From the NCBI RefSeq assembly GCF_040581485.1, contig NC_090128.1:34688931-34752930 (forward strand): a stretch of 64,000 nt of DNA, read 5' to 3'. The stretch is from Linepithema humile (Eukaryota > Arthropoda > Insecta > Hymenoptera > Formicidae). A program made the translations under genes and the position numbers. Shown here in pieces: positions 11,953 to 24,213 of the stretch. Within the stretch, counting starts at the first letter, position 1. Every line of letters starts with the position of its first letter. The notes below the pieces were generated by a model. It was given only the letters and a program-made list of their open reading frames with translations, was not told the origin of the DNA and made no database searches.

Positions 11953-13429
11953 ATCAAGTTTCTTCTAAAATGTCTACACATATGAAACGCATTCGTCGGA
12001 TTTTGTTGTATTATTATATTTGTAAATACAACGTTCACACCTGGACTTGAGAGACTGGCGTACCGCCAAATGACGCGATAGAGATATTATTTAGCTTGAA
12101 TTGGAAAACTGATTATTGATAAAATAACCAAGAGTTTCAAATTATTATTAGAGTAACGAAATCATTTTATTTTCTTTATGGAAGATGTTACGTTTACATT
12201 TCACAATATCGCGAAGAAATCTTGTAATGGAGAATTAATTCGATCACTTAAGTAAAACGACATTCGTCTTAAATAGTCTGTTGTGCGAAACTTTCGTCTA
12301 AAACTTGAGCGTTTGGTCGGCGTGGAACGTTTGTTGCTAGTCGAGGCGGGCGTCCAGGAGGGAAATACATTTTGACGAGGCCTCTCTTCGCGCATTTTAA
12401 GCGTGCGTGTGATGTTTCCAGTTTTATCAGCCAACACACTTGACTCGAGTTTAAATGCGTCGGTTTTTGCCTCAACGACGCAAAACGTACGAGCTCGCGC
12501 GGCTCGCTTGCACCCCACGCAAATAAAACATGCTCTTCCACGGGTCTCGAGACAACAGCCTGCGGATTTTTCGAGTCACTTTCGGCGGTCCTCCTTTTGG
12601 ATATACGTGTGACCGCCTGTTTGTCGACGGATCGGGGATATTTGCACATCGGGTTCGCCACTATCTCCTTTCTCTCGCGTGTCATCCTATCGCTATGTCA
12701 ACACGTCAAACCTTGACTTTACAAGCTGACCTTATATTCCGTCGTCACGGAATTTCGGGAAGAAAACTAACACGAAAATGAAAGCGTGCCGTTCTACTGA
12801 CTTTAGCGAACAGATTGCTTTCGCGATGCCTCAAGCGTGATTATTCGTTTTCGCTGCGACGCGTGAGAGCTGAGGCCTTATCGAAGTCAATTATCAAGAC
12901 GACGGGTGTGCATGATTCGAAAGTAAATGCCCATAGATGGGTGTTCCGCAATACGTGAAATATCAAACGGAGATCTCTGCCGTCACGTCGCGCGGTAAAT
13001 CAAGCAGGGGTTACCGATGATATAGAAATACAAAGCGCGCGCATTCCGATTCGGTCCCCTCGTAATCGTCGAGAACAAGACTTACGGACTTACGAGTACA
13101 TTTGACTTCTACAAGACGATTCAAATGGACCTTATTTTAGCAATCACGATAAACAAATGTTTCTAATCAAATTAGAAAATTTTAGAATTAAATTTGCAAT
13201 AACAAGAAAATAAAAAATTATTTGATTGCTTTCGAAATATCGACATGCAACGTGAACGCGCAGAGTGAGATATACCGAAAATGACGAAAGCCAATTCTTT
13301 TGGCGAAGCCTGTAGGTAACGTACGAATTTCACGGTGGAGCGAGTCTCGGGAGCGCTGTCTCCAGTTCGCGAATATCTGGCGGCTATCTCCTGGCTATCG
13401 GAGGGTCATCGGCTAGGGTGCTTGTATAG
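11953..13429. other. Region without a recognised gene
   Basis: Mixed sequence. Overlapping open frames at 12200-12780 on both strands are shadows of one another and carry no motif. No repeats or RNA genes are seen. Confidence 0.5.
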
Positions 13430-13816
13430 GTATATCTGCGTATACATCGAGCGACAAAGGCGAAAGGAAAAACATCGGAGAGAAGCGGGACGGAGAGATA
13501 CGAGGAAAAGTTACGGGAAAAGAAGAGAAACGCCGTTCTCGGCAAGAGAGTCGGCGTGCACGGCGAGCGAGGAAGGGAAATCGGGATAGCGCGGGAAAGG
13601 TGGGAGGTGGGAGGCCGAAGGAAGAAGGCCGACGGAGGGCAAGAAAAAGAGAGGAAGCGACGGGAAGAGAAGGCGGAGGATGAGGGCACGTTGGGCTACA
13701 AGCTGTCGGGCGACGATAGCATCGCCTATCGACCCCTAGGATCGCCCGAAGAGGTTTTCCGTGTTCTTCTTCGTTATACGATCTTGTACGAGGAGCGCTC
13801 GTACGAGGGTGTGCAG
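13430..13816 (+). CDS. Purine-rich open frame ending at a donor-like site
   Basis: One frame is open from 13430 to a donor-like GTGCAG|GTAACA whose exon side ends at 13816. The first two thirds are Arg/Glu/Lys-rich because the DNA is almost pure purine, which suppresses stop codons. The last part looks more protein-like (GYKLSGDDSIAYRPLGSPEE). There is no recognised family and no clear start or acceptor. Chance is the leading explanation. Confidence 0.12.
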
Positions 13817-13980
13817 GTAACAAACACCCCCAATTATGTCAGCTTGAATTAGTAGTGGTCCAACTATTTTGAACCTAACGAGCCGCCTCAGTCCGTGCGC
13901 CGCGGCTGTCTCTGGTTTCTACGTCGCCGGCCACTTCGTCGGGTCGCCACGCCGTGTCGATCTTGTCCGATCCGGACCGC

Positions 13981-13996
13981 CCGTCCGTCCGTCCGT
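13981..13996. repeat. (CCGT)4 microsatellite
   Basis: Four perfect CCGT units. A similar CCGT-rich patch occurs near 44158-44212. Confidence 0.9.
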
Positions 13997-14154
13997 TCAA
14001 ATTCGTCCCTAGGATGTACCGTGAAACGATTTTTCATCTGTCGCGACGATTCCTGTATACGGTAGTCTGATTCGAGAGAAATACAGCGTCGTCTGTCGCC
14101 AGGAGTGGAGGATCGAAATCACGTAAGGCGTCGCGATTCTTCGTGTGTCTGGAA

Positions 14155-14190
14155 ATCTTCTATATTTAAACATTTTTAAATATAGAAGAT
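14155..14190. repeat. Perfect 16-bp hairpin with 4-nt loop
   Basis: ATCTTCTATATTTAAA (14155-14170) is followed by the loop CATT and then its exact reverse complement (14175-14190). A diverged extra copy of the arm (AAATCTTCTACGTTTA) follows at about 14206-14221. It is too short and AT-rich for a typical microRNA precursor. A foldback remnant or a local palindrome is more likely. Confidence 0.9.
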
Positions 14191-14563
14191 GTTTCTGTAT
14201 TTCAAAATCTTCTACGTTTATAAGTGGCGAATAAAATAATCTGCGCTATATTTTACATACATTGTAATCGAATAATAGAATCTTTGTGTGTTATCTCTCA
14301 AGTCTTATAGTATCTTACAGCGGAATATATTAATCCATAAATTCATCGAGATGATTTTATCTTACTTTTGAAAAATTAGATGTCACGTCTATCGTCATTT
14401 GCATGTTGTTTGTTAAAGGTGTTTCTTTTAACGGAAAAAAATCAGGAGCGAATATCATGTTGGTGCTCCGTGGAGAGAATGTAGACGTAGTGACTTTTTA
14501 AAGAAACGGAAACGACAGCTCTTTAGATACGGTGCGTCGGGAAACACGACTTTTCTCTTTCAG

Positions 14564-14631
14564 GCAGACGGTACGGTCCCACCCCTACTGTGAGCAATGG
14601 TAGTATACAACGGAAAGAGTCGTTCTACTAA
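14564..14631 (+). CDS. Weak candidate short terminal exon
   Basis: A strong acceptor (ACTTTTCTCTTTCAG, ending at 14563) precedes a 21-codon frame RRYGPTPTVSNGSIQRKESF plus Y and a stop at 14629-14631. No family is recognised. The shortness makes chance likely. Confidence 0.1.
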
Positions 14632-16665
14632 TTTGTTGGACCCTGCTATTGGACATTTCTCGGAATACCTCTTTTGCATGGGTTGTGACATATTTCTAGT
14701 TGACCGTACCAAATGACGAACGTTCCTGTAGAACGACGCTGTAGAAAAGGCTAAAAGGTTCCTTTTGCCCGCGGGGGGCGATGCCAAACTAGGATAGGCG
14801 ATCGATTCCATCCATATCGTGCAATCGATGCGTCATTTTCCTTTCGTGTTCTCAAATGTATCGATGAACTGCATTTTTACATTATTTATGAAAAAATTTT
14901 AAGCAAAATATCTCTAAACTCATGTAATATTTAAAATAGGTATTTTCTTGTCTTTTAGATATCTTCAATATATTTAAAATGAATAGTTTTTCATAATTTT
15001 ATTACTATTCATTCTTTCGTTCGCAAGGTTGTACAATATTTTAAGACGACAATATAGCGACTTAGGAAAACCGGTCCAGCGATCGTCTTCGTAAACCGAC
15101 CTTCGATTAGTGCTGCCATCGCCTTGACCAACGGTCATTTGTACAACGATCGTCTAATTCGCCCACGCGACCTGTTCAGAATCATCAGAGAGTCTTTGCA
15201 GGATATTTTGTACTAAAATTCGATGTAAGTCAGTGTTCGACGAAGAAAGAACGGTGCGCAATCTTAAGTGCGCTCCTTTACAAGATAAAGAATTAAGTAT
15301 GAACATCTCTTGCCGAGCAGCAACTATCTCTGGACAAGATAAGCTTCGCGCATTCATACTTGCATCCCGCGATCGGTTCGCACGGTATCGAGGCGATGAT
15401 AAGTCCGTCTTTATCTAATTTGCAACTCTACTCAATTTGCAATTCATAACAGTCTTATAAGACAAATATCGTGTAAAAAATCAAATCTTTAAGCGAGAAT
15501 ATTGGCGGTTAAAGATGTTTCGACGATTTCTCATCTCGCTTTTTATCTAACAATCTAAAAACAATTTGAATCGTCCGCAAGAACGCAATTGTCTAAACGG
15601 ATTATGTTTGTAGAGGGGTGAGATCGCTGTAAACAAATCGTAAAAAGTGCGAAAAGATCCCGTTTTTGTGCAGCTAACGTCGATATCTCGCGCTATTCAA
15701 GCGTCGTAATAGACTTCGGAGCTAGGAGAACCCTTATAAAACTACTCTTCGTTTCAGTGACTACTCCTTTTTAACGCGATCGTTACAGCTATAAAAGTCG
15801 AATCGTTCGGAGAATGAGAATTCTCCTTTGAGATCGATGCTTAAAGCGCTCTCGAGAAATTGCGCAGCTGGCCGGGAGAAGTTAATCGCATCGGAGGTCC
15901 ATTATTTTTTTTACATTAAAATAAATCTCTTTAATGTTATCAATAACGATTTAATATATCAGACTGTGTTACCGTGCTCTGTAAAAAAATTTTAATTTAA
16001 TTGAATTTAAAAAAATAGAGAATATTTAAATAACGTAAAACGTATTGACGTAAGAATATGAAGCTAAGAACGTAGTATTTCGACAGGTTCAAAATCGATA
16101 TAACCTTATAACCTGATATTCTCCGCGTGACCGAAGTGTCTTATCCGTGGCTTTGCCTCCTCTAAGCAAATATCAATAAAGCTCAGTTTACGCGCTAGTA
16201 ATGAAAGTTAAATAAGGGTAAGCGTTCGTTTGCTGGCTACAATGAGCCATTTGTTGTAGCGATCTGTTATGCTCTATAAACATTCGTAGAAAAATAAATA
16301 AACCAAAGAAAGGAGTAAAGAGTCACGTATTATTAGCCGCGTTTGATTTAAGCTGACTCCTATGCACACAGTATTACATGTGCCATCCTTAAAATCCTAC
16401 GAGGAGGACACGAGGCAGGCAGGGCACACCTCTAAGCCTCGATTATCTCGTAAAATACGCTTGACAACCGTAGGTCTTAGTTATAACCGGAAGCAATGAG
16501 CGATGTCAAAGCCCATGGGACAGAAGAAAAGAGAAAGAGAGAGAAAGAGAGAGGAAGAGCGCCCGAGATTATACGGCATGTATGTGCATACGAAAAGCCA
16601 ATGCGTGGGTAAACACGCATTAGTAACGTGACCGGTCTTTATCGCGCAAGTCCTTTAGGATGGCC

Positions 16666-16688
16666 GAGAGAGAGAGAGAGAGAGAGAG
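16666..16688. repeat. (GA)n microsatellite
   Basis: A perfect GA tract of 23 bases. Confidence 0.95.
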
Positions 16689-18210
16689 GTGTTGGAGAAG
16701 CTGATTCGAAATGAATTGAGGAGAGTCCTTCCTTTCCGGTCGTTCTTAAGCCTATTACCGACCTCCTTTACTCTCTTTCTCTCTCATTCTACCTTGCTAC
16801 TCGGAGGGCCATTCAGCGATACCGGCGCGAGTCACTCGCGAGCATCCATAATTCTCATGCGTGTGTATTTACAAGCACGAAAGAGAGACGGGAGAATGAA
16901 GGGGAGAAAGAGAGGACGAACTCGCGTATAATGCAGGCACGAATCTCGGACGGGCCACCAGGGGCGAGCGAACATTTTTCTTAGCCGCACTGTCTTTCTA
17001 TCCAATCTACGGCGAGAGGGACGAAGAGCGGCGAGCGCGAGGGAGACGGACGAAAAAGAAGACGAAGCACGTCCACGTTCCGGGAATACGAGGACTCATT
17101 CCATTCAGGACTCCAGTATGCGACTCCCGCAGGCTAGCCTGGCCGGGGGCTACCTGTTCCTATGTATCGTTCTCCCTTTCTCGAGCTCGCCTCGAGAGAA
17201 ACCTTAAGACGATCATCAGTCATTCCACATTGCTTTTCTCGTGCATCACGCGGCGTAGAAATGTCAGGCCGGTCGTCCGGGAGGGTCCCATTATTCGTCA
17301 TTACACGGTCATTCGTGAAAACACGTTTCGAATGACTCTCGCTCCCTATGGCATCGCTGTCTGAGGTAAGACGGTCGTGTTACGCATTCACACGTTAGAT
17401 GTATCGTTCACTATTCCATGAAAATCGTAACGGACTGAATCGTCAATATTTGGAAACAACTTGCTAGCGTTGAATAGTACAAGCGTTACTCCCGCGTGAA
17501 ATCATGAAGAATCGATGACATTTGAACGAATATAATAACGCATACAACATATCCTCGTCGTGGTATTGTGTGTGCGCGCGCGCGCGGAATACAGGTTGCA
17601 CTTTTGCGGACACGTATTTGGTGTTAAGTTAAGCGCCGTGTTTTACGATTCAATCTACATACATTTAATTCTCCCGTGATCGCTCCCTCTTATTCGAGTT
17701 TTACGTGCGATATTATCCTGCGGAGTAACGACTGCCGGGAGAATCTTTGGTATAATTGAAACTCGACCGGGGTCTCGAACTGGTCGCATAGTCCGAGTAA
17801 GTTTCGGTAGCGGTACGACCCCGGCAGCCAATGCCCAGTCTAATCACAACTCTGCGCGGAGGGCACGCGCCGAGCTGATGGGTTCATTAGGCGTCCCGAC
17901 GCCACCCGCATCCTGATCTTACTTTTCTGCCGGTAATGGCTCCTCCTCTCATTCGTCGCTATCCTCGCGGGATTGGTTCAAGTTGTACGCGACCGGATTG
18001 CTTAGTGCGTTCGTGCGTTCGGCTATCAAACGAGTCCGCGTAACTCAACGATCGATCGTTTAAACGTGGCGAGAACGTCGTCTGAAGTAAAATGTATATA
18101 TTTTTTCGTTAAAACTAACAATAAAGTTCTGCAATTGTGAATGTTACAGCTATATGCTTCTATGTAATTTTACATTGAAGCAGCTTTACATTCATTTATT
18201 CACTAATAAT

Positions 18211-18278
18211 TTTATAACAAAATAAAATACTAATAAAAAAAATACTATTATATAACAATAAAAAATACTAATAAAAAA
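18211..18278. repeat. AT-rich imperfect tandem duplication
   Basis: A unit of about 30 bases, containing ATAACAA followed by AATACTAATAAAAAA, occurs at 18211-18240 and again at about 18249-18278 with small differences. Confidence 0.75.
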
Positions 18279-19239
18279 CGAGAAAAGAAACATATTATTA
18301 TAGCTAATTTTGCATTATTATTCTTTTATATGAATTACGTTTAAAACAATAATATTATTAACAATAATTTATCAAAGTGAGAAAACTGAGAATTACAGGA
18401 AGTGTTACAAATTTCAGCCAATTCAGCTATTGTGAACGTGATGGTTGTGTGGGGCAATCGGTACGATGGGGACGTGAAGCATTATATCTAGTTTGCCGGA
18501 GTGGCAAGCCAATAATTGCACTATTCCGTCCCGCTCTTCTCCTAATTTATTTTATTACGGATGACTAGGCCAGCTTTGAGACCGGCACCAACCACCGACT
18601 TCGACTCGTAATTGGGAAAACCATTAAGGGTTCGCTGTCGTTTTCCGCCGCCCTTTAAATTCCTTAATGAATTGAGCCTAACTGCGATTATGCCATCTCG
18701 CCGGTGATGTCTTTTGAAGGGACGCGGACCCTCCGGGAGTTTGACGTTTAATTTTTTCGCGCCTCATCTTCTTTTCATGGCCACGAGTGCCCTCGATTCG
18801 TAAGAACCGCGTACTTTACTGTTGCTCTTAAAATTCTTTCACAAGTCGGCAAGAGAGTGGAGGGACAAAGATTTGATATTAGCATAAATATATTAAGTCC
18901 GACGAGTTCGTTAATGTTTAGCACGACCCTTGCTTCATTTCGCGCGATGTCTGCAACACCGATATCTCCGATGGAAATGTTTGCGAGCAACGAAATTCGC
19001 GGCGTAGTTGCGACTGTCGCAACGCGTACGTCGATGTGGGCGAGAAATACAGAAACGAAGGGAAACGGAAAAATGAAAAAAAAAATTGGCACAAAACAAA
19101 GGTCCATATACGGTCATCCGTGCCGAAAATCGGTCGGATGATCGGCCAGTAACCGTCGGAGCGGTAAGCGACGCCCTGGCGGAATAAATAATTCGTATGC
19201 ACGCTGAGGATATAGAAGCTCTCGGCGCTACTCGCGCGC

Positions 19240-19335
19240 GCACACACGTTTGCGATGCGCGTACACAGATTATACGCGCGTACACAGACGCGTACACCAC
19301 ACGCTTAACGCGTACGTGGTTGTACGTACGCGAAC
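19240..19335. repeat. CG/TACACA-rich degenerate repeat
   Basis: Degenerate copies of GCGCGTACACAGA occur at about 19257 and 19277, with related GCGTACAC units after them, in alternating purine-pyrimidine sequence. It is prone to left-handed DNA and has no coding sense. Confidence 0.7.
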
Positions 19336-19650
19336 GTATAGCGATTTCATTGCTAGCACAGAGTGGCGTTTGACCGACGTGTGATATGCAGCGACGAGCC
19401 GTGATGGAAGCGAAAGCCCGTGGAGGTGAGCAGGTGGTGCAAGGTGGTGTAGGTGTAGGAGCGTGTGACGCCACCCAACGCTACACCCTGACCCCCTGGC
19501 CATCGCCCGATTCACTCATCCCGCGCACTCTCGTCTACTCGTCCACCCTCCCGCCACTCCGCAATCACCCCTCTCATATCTACCCTCACACTTTTTCTCT
19601 CTCTTTCTTCCTGCCAACACTCCCTATCTCTCTCCCTCTCGGCGTTGCAG

Positions 19651-19803
19651 CAGCCCTTTCAAACAGCCGATGCAATATTCAGCGGCTCTTGGCAGTCGTT
19701 TGTGGGGGAGGGTCGGCCATCGCCACCAAAAAAAGAGCCCCACGTGGCCGGAGCCTCCGACCGTCAAATTGGCGCCGCTGTCCATCAACCGTTGCGCGAA
19801 TGA
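19651..19803 (+). CDS. Candidate terminal exon, unrecognised
   Basis: A strong acceptor (CTCTCTCCCTCTCGGCGTTGCAG, ending at 19650) opens a frame in phase 0 that runs 50 codons to TGA at 19801-19803. It starts QPFQTADAIFSGSWQSFVGE, has a PPKKEP stretch, and ends AAVHQPLRE. Composition is mixed rather than repetitive, which is better than most frames here. No domain is recognised. The region upstream is generally pyrimidine-rich, so the acceptor may be accidental. Confidence 0.15.
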   Translation, partial: QPFQTADAIFSGSWQSFVGEGRPSPPKKEPHVAGASDRQIGAAVHQPLRE

Positions 19804-20574
19804 TCGCCCTCTCTTTCGCTTCTCTCGTGTCTGTCCGTTTCCCGCTGTTTTCTATCTTCATTCCCCTCCTGCACGCTCTCTCCCTTCGTCCCTTATGTTT
19901 TTATTATTTCTTTATTTCTTTTTCCTCTCTCGCGATTGCATTGGACATTGAGGCGTTGATGCAGGCGTTGATATTTTTGAGTAGAATTGTTCATTGTGAA
20001 TTGAAGATATCACTGATCTTTTCGTTCCTTTTCGTCACATGATTATCTTGATCTTTGATTCTTTCTCGTCTTGATCGAAATCGTTAATATAAAATAAATA
20101 GTGCTATAATGACTATTAAATGTTTAATTAAAAATTAATATTAACAACGCAAAAATTTCATTCTCAAGATAAAGCGTGTAAAACAATTTTGAGATCGCTT
20201 TTTTAAGGCAATTAATTTTTCTACCGCATGTTGAGCGAGCAGTCGTGTACCGCAGAGTACAAGATAACGACGAAATGAGAGAAGAAAAGTACGATGGAGA
20301 GCATACAGTGTTGGTTTGTTGAGGCTAAGTAAGACTATCACGTGTATATCAGCACTTGGTGCAACGCAACCAGGAGGTAAGAGGTAACACGAGGGATAAA
20401 AAAGAGAGGAAGAAGCGGAAAGAGAGGAGAAAGAAGCGAGAGGAGGCGGAGGAAGCATAAAAGAGTCGACACTCCGTTATAATAAAGTCCACCCTTGGAA
20501 GCCTTCCGCCCTCTTTGCGCCAGCCCTCTCCCACTTCTCTCCTGGCAGCAGCAGCATTACGCCATCCAACTTAC

Positions 20575-20664
20575 TTTGTTCCTCAACTTTATTAATTTTT
20601 CCCTCGGTCTTGGGGGAGCGCCCGCCCCCGCTGCTCCGTCGCCCCCGGTGGTTATATCGAGAAT
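20575..20664 (-). CDS. Candidate internal exon of 90 nt
   Basis: On the minus strand a long C/T tract leads to CCCCCCGGCGACTAG, the exon side begins at 20664, and 90 nt later a strong donor AACAAA|GTAAGTTGG follows. Two of three frames are open across the whole block. One reads SRYNHRGRRSSGGGRSPKTE and then GKINKVEEQ; another reads ILDITTGGDGAAGAGAPPRP. Having both splice signals on a block divisible by three is suggestive. No family is recognised, and a noncoding exon is also possible. Confidence 0.2.
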
Positions 20665-20743
20665 CTAGTCGCCGGGGGGTAGTAAGTGAGAAGAAGAGGA
20701 AGAAGGAGCGGCGGAGGAAGCAGGAAGGAGCGAGGAAGAAAGA

Positions 20744-20762
20744 AGAGAGAGAGAGAGAGAGA
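20744..20762. repeat. (GA)n microsatellite in purine-rich block
   Basis: A perfect GA tract of 19 bases within a longer purine block (about 20680-20790). Confidence 0.95.
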
Positions 20763-20879
20763 ACGAGCGAGCGGGTAGGAGGCGGTTCTCTTCCTTGTGA
20801 CGGGAAATTTAAAAATCTGTCTACGCGTTGTCGAACCACCCGAGGAAACTTTATTATTAGCGCCGCGCGCGCGAAGAGA

Positions 20880-20946
20880 AGGGGGGAGGGGGGGCGGCGA
20901 CGTCGTAGACGTCGACGATGACGACGACGACGACGGCGACGATGGC
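20880..20946. repeat. G-run followed by GAC/GAT trinucleotide repeat
   Basis: Runs of six and seven G (20880-20894) are followed by GTCGACGATGACGACGACG-type repeats. A forward frame would encode poly-Asp. The G runs and the repeat make a low-complexity reading likelier than a real acidic protein. Confidence 0.8.
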
Positions 20947-21099
20947 GGTTCGACGAACTACACCGCGAACGGAGATATTGCCTTTATAAACTCATTTGCA
21001 GCCGCGACCCGACGGGCGAAGGAAGAAATTTTGTCCGCCGCCCAGGCACGCCGGCGCGCTCGATTCGGACAGGAATTGCGCGATCGTCTGACAAGGCGC

Positions 21100-22502
21100 T
21101 GGTGATTGATGCGCCCTACGAACTAAAGACTCACCGATGCCGAATAATTAGAGAGGGGCTCTTCGACACTTCGCCGGAGGTGTTGGCTTTTTTTACGCTG
21201 ATAGCTTTACCCCATCTGTCGTCGCGTAAATCTGTCCGCTGCAAATTTTCTAGTTGATTTTTTAAAAATCATAAAATCGGAAGTTTGTATGATTTCCATA
21301 AATTAGAAATCTATGGAATAGATCTACAAAATTGAATCGGCAAAATATCTCGTCTGAATGGAAGGGAGACTTCGGTCGAGTCGCGAGAGCTCTCCCGCAA
21401 AAATTCAATTGTTGACGACATCCGTGAACCGATTAGCGGTGCCCGCACTTCCACGGGCTTCTGCAACATAAATATTTACGACTCATTCACGAAGCTAATA
21501 TAAATGCGATTTGGGCGTTTGCTCTTTTTGGTGCATGCTCTAATCGGATTAGGCCCGGCGCGCAACAACGGACCGCGGCTGCTTGCATTGTGCTCCGTGC
21601 TGCGCGAGCCCACCTTACCCCCTCTAGAAAGGGGAAAAGGGGTCTCTGCCCTTGTGCATTTCACTATACACGCCGAACCGTGCTATCCCCCCCCCCCCCC
21701 CCCGTCGCCCGCCCCCCGACGTTCCTCCCTTCATTATTCACGTTGCTATTCCTGACCGGTGACGCGGATTTAGTCGCTTTACGTCTACTCCATACACACA
21801 GCGAGATATAAGTCGACACGTCGCTCCTGCGTTCGTCCCGATGTTCCTTTCGTAGGCCACCGAGGCATAGAGCCGGGACCTACGATGCACGCGGATCGCG
21901 TCAGGGCCGCATTGTTATCCCTATTGGCTTATAACTGCTTTTCTCTCGTACCCGTACTCCGACATTCCACGCGTTTCCTGCGTATACCATGGGAACGTGT
22001 CACGAGGACTCGATGACAGCCGAAACGAACGACGACAAATCATTTTCTTCCTGTCACCATTGAGACTGCGTGTACGGTGGCACGGAGCCTCTTCTAAGCG
22101 GTCTTAATCTTCGCGCATTTTCCATTTCTACGTATACAAGTGTTACAAAGTGAGGTTTGATGCGCGCCGATAAATTTCGAATCGTTATTTTCGAAATTTG
22201 AATTTAACCATTTTCGAAACAACATCACGTCTCGCGATATAATTTGTCATTTTGTCCGGCACAGGCTGAACATTAAGCGAGGCGGGAACTCTACGTCGCG
22301 GACACTCTCGTTACACAACCGCGAGCGTTCTTTACGACTCTAGGAGGAAGACGAGAGAGTGAGAGGAGCGACACGAGAGACAGGGCGACCGTGTGTAAGC
22401 GACTCTCCACCCCATTGTCAGCCGGAACCTTTTCAGAGACGCATTTGTTATCCTTTGAATGAGGAGCAAGCTATTATTTATTCCATTCTTATTTTTTGTC
22501 AG
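21100..22502. other. Region without a recognised gene
   Basis: Mixed sequence with a 17-base poly(C) run at 21687-21703. No convincing exon lies in the first 1.3 kb. A strong acceptor closes the stretch at 22502. Confidence 0.5.
21687..21703. repeat. Poly(C) run of 17
   Basis: Homopolymer C, followed by further C-rich sequence. Its length is likely unstable in sequencing and assembly. Confidence 0.9.
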
Positions 22503-22748
22503 GCACCCGTTGTGTAGTAAATGGATATAAGTCAGCGCGGGCGAGCAGTGGCTCTGTCATTTTTATCGCCTCTCCCTGAATTAAGAAGGTGGAGCTCGCG
22601 ACTTCCTCCTCCGCGTACCCCTCCAGTCCCCCTCTCGCCCACCGCGTCTAACTGTTTCTCTCTTTTCCTCTTGTCGTACGATGCATCTTTTTCTCGCACG
22701 CTCTTCCTCTCCGTGTTTCCTCTGATTCTCCTTCTATCTCTCGACTAG
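22503..22748 (+). CDS. Candidate second exon with in-frame ATG
   Basis: A strong acceptor (TTCCATTCTTATTTTTTGTCAG, ending at 22502) is followed 18 bases later by AAATGG. From this ATG (22521) a frame runs 75 codons, starting MDISQRGRAVALSFLSPLPE and ending with a leucine-rich tail just before TAG. The pattern would fit a noncoding first exon spliced to a start-codon exon. The peptide has no known domain, and its proline/serine/leucine make-up reflects C/T-rich DNA. Confidence 0.12.
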
Positions 22749-23870
22749 CCGACGAACTGAATCGAGCAGGAGGACCGCCATATTTCTGCCTTGCCGGTAG
22801 GGTACACTCTCCGCGTCATTGTTCCGATTGTGACCGGACCGAAACGAGTTGGGCGTTACTACTCGCTGAACGTACGATTTATAGGATCGAGTTAGCACGA
22901 GAGACGATAGAAGAGTTGCGAATCCGCAACTGCAACGTCGCTATTCATCGCCGCTTTCCTTCGATTCCGTTAGTATCGCGACGTACTTTCCTACGATTTC
23001 TTTCCGAGTGACGCGGATTCTATATTCTGCATATTTTTTTTTTTTTTTTTAATTATTTAAAATTAGATATGCACAGTCCACTGGAAAATGTCGAAAATAA
23101 GACGTGGCTTAAGTGACGAGGAGATGAGCCAAGAAAGTGGACTTTAGGAACGTTCATCTCGTGATACGCCTTACCACGATTTCTACTCTGTGTTTTAAAT
23201 AATAAAATACGTCCCTTATATTTGAGATGTAGTATAAATATATTAGCAACATGTCAAAGAGATGTCCCGACGACCGTTGTCCTTTTCGAGAGTTTCGGTT
23301 CTCGAAGCACCGTGTCTGGATCACGGTCGCGCGAACGTTAACCGGGATTTCGGTAGTCGCTGATATCGCGTGAGAGGATCCAATAACATATTTGACGGAT
23401 GGTGGAGGGTCCGTGAAATCGGATTGACCAACGTCCATATTGGATTCCTTCTCCTGTAACGCTGTCTACCTTCTTTCCTACGCTGACCCTTCACAGCTAG
23501 GGATTACCGCAGTGAACAGACTACCTTCGATCGTCCGTGGAGAAAAAAACATGAATCTCTCATTTTATTTCGTGCTGACGACAGATTGAGTTCACAGCCG
23601 GAAACGCTTTCGGGATCCTTCGTCGCGTTGTTAACGATACAATAATATTCAAAACGCACAAACATTCGTTAAAAATACGTGAGTTTTTTTTTATAAATAT
23701 GCTGTTGTAAAAAAGAATCGATGCACTCCCATAAAATAATTCTGACTCCGTGATATTTGGCTTTGCAACATATTACAGTAACATTTAACATGCAGATTTT
23801 TGAAAAATAAATTGTTATATTCTTGTATCGTGATATTCTCATCATTTCTTTATCCTTTCTCGCCAATATA
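22749..23870. other. Region without a recognised gene
   Basis: It includes a 17-base poly(T) run at 23034-23050 and AT-rich sequence. A minus-strand frame near 23154-23438 has no motif. Confidence 0.5.
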
Positions 23871-23875
23871 CTCAC

Positions 23876-24213
23876 CAAAGTACATGCAAAGTTTCACCAA
23901 GCGAGAAAGCTTGCTTCGAGATGCGTCGACTTTTTCGATAAACAGTGAATATCCTTATCGTTACCTCGGATAATTTCTTTCGAAACATTCTCGACCAACT
24001 TTGTCTTAAGTACCAATTGGACTGTCTGTTTGAACGACGAGGAGTCATTTTACTTCGTTTAACTACGGGTTTATTCGACAGCGCGGCGTCGTAAGGGGGA
24101 AACGAAAGGATCGTGGAAGAAGCGAGAGAATGGACGAAGGCAACGAGCTCGGGATTAGCCGGTGGTAATAACCGTCCCCGCGGTTTCGAAAGCTCGCCAA
24201 CCAACAGCCACAA
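23876..24213 (-). CDS. Open frame ending exactly at a donor-like site
   Basis: On the minus strand a frame open across 24213 to 23876 runs into CTTTG|GTGAGTAT, a strong donor. The first stop in this frame is created by the intron-side TGA itself, as expected for a real exon. The peptide includes MFRKKLSEVTIRIFTVYRKS near its end. No convincing acceptor was found upstream; the frame is open back to about 24309. No family is recognised. Confidence 0.12.

Larger units (their letters stand above)
14632..19200. other. 4.5 kb without a recognised gene
   Basis: Alternating AT-rich and mixed sequence. It holds GA microsatellites at 16505-16560 and 16666-16688, a GC-alternating tract near 17574-17586, donor-like sites (CTGAG|GTAAGA near 17364, CCGA|GTAAGT near 17796) without convincing partner acceptors, and an AT-rich imperfect duplication at 18211-18278. 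The donor near 17364 follows ATGGCATCGCTGTCTGAG, which could be a tiny first coding exon. I do not call it. Confidence 0.5.

Noticed and set aside
18935..19474. 179-codon minus-strand frame
   Set aside because: Arg/Ser/Cys-rich with no motif; it crosses the degenerate CGCGTACACA repeat.
19386..20042. 218-codon forward open frame, longest in the window
   Set aside because: It is rich in Leu/Ser/Pro/Phe because the DNA is C/T-rich, has no domain, and overlaps an acceptor that favours a different frame.
20896..20946. Acidic poly-Asp stretch in a forward frame
   Set aside because: It is the translation of a GAC/GAT microsatellite; adjacent frames give poly-Arg or poly-Thr equally well.
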